Shown: in pieces, positions 15,014-20,554 of the stretch
Layout of the letters: each line of letters begins with the position of its first letter
Numbering within the stretch: position 1 is the first letter of the stretch
From: Sphingomonas sp.
Lineage (GTDB): Bacteria > Pseudomonadota > Alphaproteobacteria > Sphingomonadales > Sphingomonadaceae
Length of the DNA: 20,554 nucleotides
NCBI GenBank assembly: GCA_019747165.1
Contig: JAIERC010000040.1
Span: 1-20,554 of the forward strand
Direction of reading: 5' to 3'
Made by a program: the position numbers and the translations under genes
The notes under the pieces: model-generated
Seen by the model: only the letters and a program-made list of their open reading frames with translations
What the model was told of the DNA's origin: nothing
The model's database searches: none

Positions 15014-16222
15014 ATGCGTATCTTCACCGCCATTCGGCACGCCCGAAATCCCGAAAAATATCACGCCGAATTGTGGGCGAGCAATTTCCTGCCAGCTCTA
15101 GCGAGGATCGGGCATGAAGTCATTGATTCAGCGATTGATCTAGAGCCCGCCAGTGATTTCATGCAGATTGCGGATGATTTTACGGCGCAAGAACGAGAGG
15201 TTCGCGCCCGGATTACCCAGGCCATTATCGACGAGGTTCGCGCAGCGCATGCCGTAAAGCCGATCGACCTGTTTCTCAGCTATTTTTACAATGCGCATTT
15301 CGATCCAGCGGGGTTTGCGGATATCCGCGCCTTGGGCATCCCGACCATCAATTTCTATTGCAACAGCATCTATCAGTTCGACCTGGTCTCGGCGATTGCG
15401 CCGGCTGTGGATTTTGCGTGGCATGCGGAAATGGACGCCGGCCCGGCCTATCGGGCGATCGGTGCAAATCCAATTTGGGTGCAAATGGCCTCAGACCCCA
15501 ATGTCTATCGACCCTATCCTGGCGTGACGCGCCAGAATGACGCATGTTTTGTCGGCCAACGTTATGCGGATCGCGCAACGCTGCTCGCCGCACTCCATCA
15601 AGCGGGCATGCCGTTCAGCGTCTATGGGCGCGGCTGGAGTGATGGGGATGGCGCGCCAACGACGTCTCCTGCGGCACAAGCCCGGCTTGGCCGACCCATC
15701 GTCTCGCCCGGGAGCGCCGGGGCCTATCTTGCCGAGATGCGACATCTTGTCGCGCATGATGGTATGGTCGCCGCTGCGTGGCGGATCGCGCGCCGCCTTG
15801 GCCAGCGCCGCCAAGCGCGTAGGGAACGGGCGATGCTAACATCGCATGTCCGCGGCTATGCCCATGATGTTGCAGAATCCTTCGCCGCCCATGCTGTCGT
15901 CCTCAACTTCAGCAATGTCTGGAGCGACGGTCGCCCCGGATCGCGATTAATCCCGCATGTGCGGCTCCGTGACTTTGAGGGGCCGATGTCCCGTTCATGT
16001 TTTCTGACGGGCTATACGCCAGAGATCGAGCATTTTTACGAGGTCGGCCGAGAAATTGATTGTTATCGATCATCGGACGAGTTGATCGACAAGACGCGCT
16101 TCTATCTTGCCAATACTGACGCCGCAGAACGCTTGCGCGAGGCTGGATGGCAACGCGCACGTCGGGACCATTGCTGGGAAAACAGATTCAATCAATTATT
16201 TTCGGCATGTGATTTGAAGTGA
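15014..16222 (+). CDS. CgeB-like GT-B glycosyltransferase
   Basis: This is a probable glycosyltransferase of 402 residues. The N-terminal half is an alpha/beta domain (DLFLSYFYNAHFD, PTINFYCNSIYQFDLV, then WHAEMDAGPAYRAIG) ending in the SDPNVYRPYP linker usual for spore-protein-CgeB-like enzymes. DACFVGQRYADRATLLAAL opens the second domain. VRLRDFEGPMSRSCFLTGYT followed by a glutamate (PEIEHFYEVGREI) resembles the donor-binding region of the Glyco_trans_1_2 family. The segment at about 230-275 is basic and helical and looks like an insertion. It starts 15 bases after the FkbM stop without a clear Shine-Dalgarno sequence. Donor and acceptor are unknown. A 114-base AT-rich gap follows. Confidence 0.85.
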   Translation: MRIFTAIRHARNPEKYHAELWASNFLPALARIGHEVIDSAIDLEPASDFMQIADDFTAQEREVRARITQAIIDEVRAAHAVKPIDLFLSYFYNAHFDPAGFADIRALGIPTINFYCNSIYQFDLVSAIAPAVDFAWHAEMDAGPAYRAIGANPIWVQMASDPNVYRPYPGVTRQNDACFVGQRYADRATLLAALHQAGMPFSVYGRGWSDGDGAPTTSPAAQARLGRPIVSPGSAGAYLAEMRHLVAHDGMVAAAWRIARRLGQRRQARRERAMLTSHVRGYAHDVAESFAAHAVVLNFSNVWSDGRPGSRLIPHVRLRDFEGPMSRSCFLTGYTPEIEHFYEVGREIDCYRSSDELIDKTRFYLANTDAAERLREAGWQRARRDHCWENRFNQLFSACDLK

Positions 16223-16336
16223 CCAAACCAAATTTTCATCGAGTTCAGTGAATATTCCGCATCTATTTTTGCCATATCTATCGCGCTATTGAGCAGATAT
16301 GATGTTGATACTGTTGCGGGAAATGACAGGGGCAGT
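16223..16336. other. AT-rich 114-bp gap inside the plus-strand unit, possible internal promoter
   Basis: This is the longest gap within the 9641-18588 run and is clearly AT-rich. TATGAT at 16298-16303 matches five of six bases of a -10 element, but no good -35 sits at 16-18 bases. TTGCCA at 16269 is 23 bases away. AGGGG at 16328-16332 serves as ribosome site for the next gene. Confidence 0.3.
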
Positions 16337-17386
16337 ATGAAGACAGGATTGATAACGGGTTCGTCGGGCTTAATTGGGTCAGAAGTTGTCGCTCGACTTG
16401 CCAATGATGGCTGGCGCGTGGTCGGGATCGATAACAATATGCGTGCCGATTTCTTTGGGCCGGGGGGCGATACGCGCTGGAACCAGGCCCGGTTGCTGGA
16501 ACGCTATCCACGATTTGAGCATGTCGAGCTTGATATCCGGGATCGGGCGGGTGTGTTGGCGCTGGTTGCGGCATTGCGCCCAGATGCGATCATCCATTGC
16601 GCAGCCCAGCCCAGCCATGACCTGGCGGCGGCGCGCCCGTTCGACGATTTCGATACCAATGCCGTCGGCACGCTCAACCTGCTGGAGGCCGCGCGGCAAA
16701 ATTGCGCCGAGAGTCCGTTCGTCCATATGAGCACCAACAAGGTTTACGGCGATGCGCCGAACGACATCGCCCTGGCCGAGCTTGAAACGCGCTGGGACTA
16801 TGCTGATCCCGCTTATGCGGCCGGAATTGCCGAGGATTTCCGGATCGATCAAAGCAAGCATTCGATTTTCGGCGCGTCAAAAGTTGCTGCCGATGTGATG
16901 GTGCAGGAATACGGTCGCTATTTCGGCATGCCAACCTGCGCCTTGCGGGGCGGGTGCCTGACCGGACCCAGCCACAGCGGCGTCGAACTCCACGGTTTTC
17001 TGAGCTATCTTGTCCGCGCCAATGCCGAGGGGAAGCTCTACCGGATATTCGGTTATCTGGGCAAGCAGGTGCGCGACAATATCCATAGCCATGATGTCGG
17101 CGAATTCATCGTCCGTTTCATCGCCGAGCCGCGCGTGGGCGAGGTGTATAATCTGGGCGGCGGCAAGGAAAATTCGGTGTCGATCCTGGAGGCATTCAGG
17201 GTCGCCGAACAGGTGAGCGGCAAGCCGATGGTCTATGAATATGTCGACCAGCACCGCGCCGGCGATCACATTTGCTATTATTCTGATCTCGCCAAGATCA
17301 AGGCCCATTATCCCGGTTGGGAGATTACCAAGTCGGTTGGCGTGACGATGCAGGAAATCTTTGAAGCGCAAGCGGTGCGCGGTTGA
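16337..17386 (+). CDS. CDP-tyvelose/paratose 2-epimerase-like SDR with Phe at the YxxxK position
   Basis: This extended SDR sugar-nucleotide enzyme has 349 residues from ATG 16337. AGGGG lies just upstream, and the protein then begins directly at the Rossmann strand with GLITGSSGLIG (4-14). HCAAQPSHD, MSTNKVYGD (131-139, with Ser132/Thr133) and GYLGKQVRDNIHSHDVGEFI resemble CDP-tyvelose epimerase (RfbE/Tyv). The usual catalytic YxxxK reads FGASK here (Phe178, Lys182) within HSIFGASKVAADVMVQEYGR. I recall relatives sharing this Phe, so it may be a subfamily trait rather than decay, but I could not check. Substrate is unknown. No CDP-hexose pathway genes (rfbF, rfbG, rfbH) are in the window, so the CDP-sugar assignment is uncertain. 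TTG 16289 is an unlikely longer start. Confidence 0.85.
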   Translation: MKTGLITGSSGLIGSEVVARLANDGWRVVGIDNNMRADFFGPGGDTRWNQARLLERYPRFEHVELDIRDRAGVLALVAALRPDAIIHCAAQPSHDLAAARPFDDFDTNAVGTLNLLEAARQNCAESPFVHMSTNKVYGDAPNDIALAELETRWDYADPAYAAGIAEDFRIDQSKHSIFGASKVAADVMVQEYGRYFGMPTCALRGGCLTGPSHSGVELHGFLSYLVRANAEGKLYRIFGYLGKQVRDNIHSHDVGEFIVRFIAEPRVGEVYNLGGGKENSVSILEAFRVAEQVSGKPMVYEYVDQHRAGDHICYYSDLAKIKAHYPGWEITKSVGVTMQEIFEAQAVRG

Positions 17387-17415
17387 ATGTCCCTTATCTG
17401 GCGTCCGGCGCGCCG

Positions 17416-18588
17416 ATGCTGCCGCGATTGCTCTACATTGCCGATGTGCCGATAGAGAATAGCTTGCACGGATCGGCATTGCTGTATCGCCTGCTGCTCG
17501 ATTATCCGCGCGATCGATTGCGCATTGTAGAAACCGGCGCGCAGCCCTCTTTGCCGCATCGCAGACTGCCGGGCGTGGATTATCGTCATGTGCCGCAGCG
17601 GTTGGGGCGGCTTCGGCGGACCCGGCTAGCAAAGCTTGTCAATAGCATGGCGATGTTAGGCGCGGCGCATGTATCGCGCGCGACCCGGATCGCCACGCTT
17701 GGTTTTGATGCCGACGCCGTGTTGACGGTGACGAACGGCAATGGCTGGCTTGCGGCAGTCGCTTTCGCGCGCGGGCGCAAGCTTCCCTATCATTTGATCT
17801 GCCATGACGAATGGTCCGGTGGCGGCGCGACGCTGGCCGCGCTAGCGTCAATGAAAGAGCGCATCTTCGCGCAAGCCTATCGCGGGGCGGCCTCGCGCTT
17901 GTGCGTGTCTCCGGCAATGGTGGCTGCCTATGAGCGCCGGTTTGGCGCGGCTGGGGTGACGCTTTATCCGGCCCGGTCACCCCATGGGCTCGTTTATGAA
18001 GGACTTTCGCCACGGCTGGCCGCTGGGGCCAGCGGACGCGTGGTCGCCTTTGCTGGATCGATGAGCACATTGGCGATGGTTGAAGCAAACCGCCGACTGG
18101 CGAAGGCTATTGCTCCCTTGGGCGGGCGGTTGGTCATCTATGGCCCGGCCACCGTCGATGCGCACCCGGCGCTGGCCCAACCCAATATTGAGGTGCGCGG
18201 ATTGCTGCCGCCAGATGCCCTGATCGCGGCGCTACGCAATGAAGTCGATATCTTGTATCTGCCGATGTGGTTTGGCCCCGGCGAGAAGGCCAATGAGCGC
18301 CTGTCGTTTCCAAGCAAGCTGACAGACTATACCAATGTCGGCCTGCCGATCTATGTCAGCGGCGATGCCGATTGCGCTGCTGCGCTTTGGGAACGCCAGC
18401 ATCCCGGGGTCGCTCTAGTCCAGCATTCCACCGCAATCGCAGACATTGCCGCTGATATTCAGAAATTGTTCGAGGACAGGCAATTGGCGCGGTCTTTGGC
18501 CGAGCGGGCAAAGGCGGTAGGCGATATGATGTTTGCCGCGACATCTGCCGAACAAATATTTTATCGCACATTGACCCAACGATCTTAA
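17416..18588 (+). CDS. GT-B glycosyltransferase (group 1-like)
   Basis: This is a probable glycosyltransferase of 390 residues from ATG 17416. It opens with RLLYIADVPIENSLHGSALL, the first strand and acceptor loop of a GT-B fold. CHDEWSGGGATLA, RLCVSPAMVAAYERRFG and VVAFAGSMSTLAMVEANRRL lie around the domain junction. The C-terminal donor site has ILYLPMWFGPGEKANERLSF followed by PSKLTDYTNVGLPIYVSG, the region that replaces the EX7E motif in many GT4-like enzymes. TTG 17383, overlapping the previous stop, is an alternative that would add an atypical 11-residue leader; neither start has a good ribosome site. It is the last gene of the plus-strand unit and converges on the DUF268 gene across 58 bases. 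The substrate is unknown. Confidence 0.85.
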   Translation: MLPRLLYIADVPIENSLHGSALLYRLLLDYPRDRLRIVETGAQPSLPHRRLPGVDYRHVPQRLGRLRRTRLAKLVNSMAMLGAAHVSRATRIATLGFDADAVLTVTNGNGWLAAVAFARGRKLPYHLICHDEWSGGGATLAALASMKERIFAQAYRGAASRLCVSPAMVAAYERRFGAAGVTLYPARSPHGLVYEGLSPRLAAGASGRVVAFAGSMSTLAMVEANRRLAKAIAPLGGRLVIYGPATVDAHPALAQPNIEVRGLLPPDALIAALRNEVDILYLPMWFGPGEKANERLSFPSKLTDYTNVGLPIYVSGDADCAAALWERQHPGVALVQHSTAIADIAADIQKLFEDRQLARSLAERAKAVGDMMFAATSAEQIFYRTLTQRS

Positions 18589-18646
18589 ATGATCCGCGCC
18601 TCCACCACCGGTGCGGCGTGCGGCGTTGCTCTTGGTCCAATCGACA

Positions 18647-19411
18647 TCACCCGGTCTTTCGCAGCGTATAAATACCGCAGCCATAATCGAGCGTTTCAGC
18701 ATCAGCGGGCTGCGCGTTCAGCTGCAGCGCGCCGCGATCATCGACATAGTCGAACCGCTCGAGCACAAATTTCCCGCTTGCCCATGACAGCGGTTCGTCA
18801 GGGGTAAAGATGCGGTGGGCGTTGAATTCAATACACGAACGGCCGACCGGCATGCTTAGATACAAGACGCCGCCGGGGGCGACCAGCGCGGCGATCGCGG
18901 CAAAGCCTTTGCGGTGCCCCTCCGGATCAATGCGGTCGGTATAGCGGCCAAGGCCGAAATGTTCGAGCGCGTGGAGGCAGCTGACAGAGGGATAGCGCCC
19001 GGCCAGATCGGGTTGCGGCACCATCAGATCGCGCTGGAGAAAGCGGATATTGGGATGAGCAGCGGCTTGGAGCGGGCGAACATCCATTACGTCAATCGCG
19101 CGAAAGGCCGCCACATGGGCGACAAAGCCATCGATCCGCGAGGCGATATCGAGATGGCTGGCCGGATTTGAAGAAAAGATAAACTGAGCGACCAATAAGT
19201 CCTGGTGAAAATAATGGCCCGAAGCGGTGCCAGAATCGTCCTGATAGTCGGTCAGGATCGGCCAGAGCCGGTCGACCACGCCACCCTGAGCGCGAAAAGC
19301 GGAAAGTTCACGGAAGAAGCGTGGCAAATGTTTGAGCGCGATCAGCGGGGCCGGTGACAAGCCGGTCAATCGCCGGACGAACCAATAGGGGCGCTTGAGA
19401 GCCGCCTTCAT
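18647..19411 (-). CDS. DUF268-family protein, probable methyltransferase fold
   Basis: It is 254 residues long from ATG (plus-strand 19411); an upstream in-frame TTG at 19441 is possible but less likely. The family markers are clear: HYFHQDLLVAQFIFSSNP, HLDIASRIDGFVAHVAAF, SCLHALEHFGLGRYTDRID, GHRKGF and IEFNAHRIF. The Asp in HLDIASRIDGF and the LHALEHFGLG segment occupy the places of motif I and the post-motif strand in class I methyltransferases, so a SAM-dependent reaction on a sugar or lipid-linked glycan is the likely activity. The biochemical role of DUF268 is not established to my knowledge. It lies downstream of wecC on the same strand, about 120 bases away, probably in the same transcript. 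Confidence 0.88.
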   Translation of the reverse strand: MKAALKRPYWFVRRLTGLSPAPLIALKHLPRFFRELSAFRAQGGVVDRLWPILTDYQDDSGTASGHYFHQDLLVAQFIFSSNPASHLDIASRIDGFVAHVAAFRAIDVMDVRPLQAAAHPNIRFLQRDLMVPQPDLAGRYPSVSCLHALEHFGLGRYTDRIDPEGHRKGFAAIAALVAPGGVLYLSMPVGRSCIEFNAHRIFTPDEPLSWASGKFVLERFDYVDDRGALQLNAQPADAETLDYGCGIYTLRKTG

Positions 19412-19532
19412 ACGCTGCGCATCCCAAATAGAAATCCACAACTAGGCTAGCATGTCCATACATCCAAGGACAGGATTATTGGCCAGTATTGGGCGTGCGT
19501 TCCGCTTTACTGTTGCTTGGCGCTGTTTTTCG

Positions 19533-20554
19533 TTACGCAATCCGGCGCAAGGGCACTGGTGGCGCGCTGGCGGGCGGTTGATCGGGCCAGATGCCGCGTG
19601 TGTCATAGACCAGCTTGGTGGCGCGCTCGTCGAGTGGGACTGATTTGAAGACCTCATGATCGACCAGCACGATCATGATCGGGCAGCGCTCAATCGCGGT
19701 ATCGATATCGATCAGCCGCGCGCCGGTGCCGTCAAAGGGCGCGGGCAGGGCGCTGGCATAGGGTTCGACGATGCAGACGCGATCGCCGAAGCGTGCCGCG
19801 AGATCAGCCGCAACTTTTAACGCCGGGCTCTCGCGGAAATCATCGATATTGGCCTTGAACGCGAGCCCGAGGCAGGCGACGGGGACGCCCGGCAGTTGCT
19901 CGATCAGCTCAATCGCGCGCGCGGTGGTGTGCGCCACCTTGCCGTCATTCACTTCGCGCGCGGTGCGGATCAGCGGGGTCTGATCGGGCGCGGCACTGAC
20001 CAAGAACCAGGGATCAACCGCGATGCAATGCCCGCCAACACCGGGACCGGGCGACAGGATGTTGACGCGCGGGTGCCGGTTAGCGAGCCGGATCACTTCC
20101 CAAACATCGACGCCCATTTTGTCGGCGATCAAGCTCAGTTCGTTCGCAAAGGCGATGTTGACGTCGCGAAACGCGTTTTCGGTGAGCTTGGTCATTTCCG
20201 CCGCGCGGCTCGTTGTCGTCACACAGGCACCGCGCACAAAACGCCGATAAAAGGCCAGGGCTTTGCGCGCACAACGCGGGGTGATTCCGCCGATCACGCG
20301 ATCATTGTCGATCAGCTCGACCAAAATGCGTCCGGGCAACACGCGTTCTGGGCAATAGGCGATCGCGATGTCAGCGCTTTCGCCCGTTCTGCCCGGCACC
20401 TTCAGATCGGGTCGCAATTGGGCGAGCAGATCGCGCACTTTTTCGGTGGTGCCGACGGGGGAGGTCGATTCGAGGATAACGACGTCGCCCGCCTTGAGCA
20501 CAGCGGCAACCGTGGTCGCGGCTTGCAGGACATAGCCGATATTGGGCGCGTGAT
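19533..20554 (-). CDS. wecC: UDP-N-acetyl-D-mannosamine dehydrogenase (5' partial)
   Basis: It oxidises UDP-ManNAc twice with NAD+ to UDP-ManNAcA in the cytoplasm. The gene runs off the window edge, so about the first 90 residues with the Gly-rich NAD motif are missing. 339 residues are visible. The frame continues upstream of the internal GTG at 20501 as IGYVLQAATTVAAVLKAGD, so that GTG is not the start. Typical elements are VILESTSPVGTTEKV, AYCPERVLPGR, KLTENAFRDVNIAFANELS with the catalytic-type Lys (visible residue 122), NRHPRVNILSPGPGVGGHCI with the catalytic Cys (visible residue 176), and AVDPWFLV. The CIAVDPWF form favours the WecC subgroup over UDP-glucose dehydrogenase. A UDP-GlcNAc 2-epimerase (WecB) would be expected nearby, beyond the window. 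Confidence 0.94.
   Translation of the reverse strand, partial: HAPNIGYVLQAATTVAAVLKAGDVVILESTSPVGTTEKVRDLLAQLRPDLKVPGRTGESADIAIAYCPERVLPGRILVELIDNDRVIGGITPRCARKALAFYRRFVRGACVTTTSRAAEMTKLTENAFRDVNIAFANELSLIADKMGVDVWEVIRLANRHPRVNILSPGPGVGGHCIAVDPWFLVSAAPDQTPLIRTAREVNDGKVAHTTARAIELIEQLPGVPVACLGLAFKANIDDFRESPALKVAADLAARFGDRVCIVEPYASALPAPFDGTGARLIDIDTAIERCPIMIVLVDHEVFKSVPLDERATKLVYDTRGIWPDQPPASAPPVPLRRIA

Noticed and set aside
16877..17632. 251-codon open frame on the minus strand across the epimerase and glycosyltransferase genes
   Set aside because: It overlaps two well-supported plus-strand genes, has a composition typical of antisense frames and shows no recognisable domain.
19452..19643. 63-codon plus-strand frame beyond the DUF268 gene
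   Set aside because: More than half is antisense to the end of wecC, and it has no ribosome site or recognisable sequence.

Overview
The window is a polysaccharide (capsule, exopolysaccharide or O-antigen-like) biosynthesis and export locus from a fairly GC-rich Gram-negative bacterium. The protein sequences look alphaproteobacterial, most like the Sphingomonadales. That placement rests on the look of the Wzc-type kinase, the Wzc - membrane/TPR-like protein - O-antigen-ligase-like gene order and the codon use; no 16S rRNA or tRNA is present. No rRNA, tRNA, CRISPR array, insertion sequence or phage gene was found.

Layout. (1) 3-4249, plus strand: the 3' part of a Wzc-type chain-length regulator and tyrosine autokinase, an unrecognised membrane-anchored protein, and an O-antigen ligase/Wzy-like polytopic protein. 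(2) 4323-5282, minus: UDP-glucuronate decarboxylase (UDP-xylose synthase). (3) 5283-5688: AT-rich divergent intergenic region with inverted repeats. (4) 5689-6924, plus: WcaI-like GT4 glycosyltransferase. It converges, with a single base between the stop codons, on (5) 6926-9338, minus: a polyprenyl-phosphate sugar phosphotransferase (chain initiation) and GDP-L-fucose synthase. (6) 9339-9640: a second divergent region with a perfect 8+8 bp palindrome just upstream of (7) 9641-18588, plus. This is a long, tightly packed unit: GT2, hexapeptide acyltransferase, GT2, Wzm permease, Wzt ATPase with carbohydrate-binding tail, FkbM methyltransferase, CgeB-like glycosyltransferase, CDP-tyvelose-epimerase-like SDR and a GT-B glycosyltransferase. 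(8) 18647-20554, minus: DUF268 methyltransferase-like protein and UDP-N-acetylmannosamine dehydrogenase (WecC), which is cut by the window end.

How the genes fit together (inference). The phosphotransferase loads the first sugar-phosphate on undecaprenyl phosphate. The GT4, two GT2s, CgeB-like and GT-B enzymes extend the chain. UXS, Fcl, WecC and the SDR supply UDP-xylose, GDP-L-fucose, UDP-ManNAcA and perhaps a 2-epimerised deoxysugar. The acyltransferase, FkbM and DUF268 proteins could add acyl and methyl decorations. Wzm/Wzt would export a lipid-linked polymer, with the Wzt tail reading the chain end.

The most notable point is that an ABC exporter of the terminal-modification-reading type shares one locus with a Wzc-type kinase and a Wzy/ligase-like protein, while no Wzx flippase lies in the window. 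Other points of interest are the SDR epimerase with Phe in place of the catalytic Tyr, two regulatory-looking divergent regions with inverted repeats, and AT-rich stretches that sit where gene direction changes.
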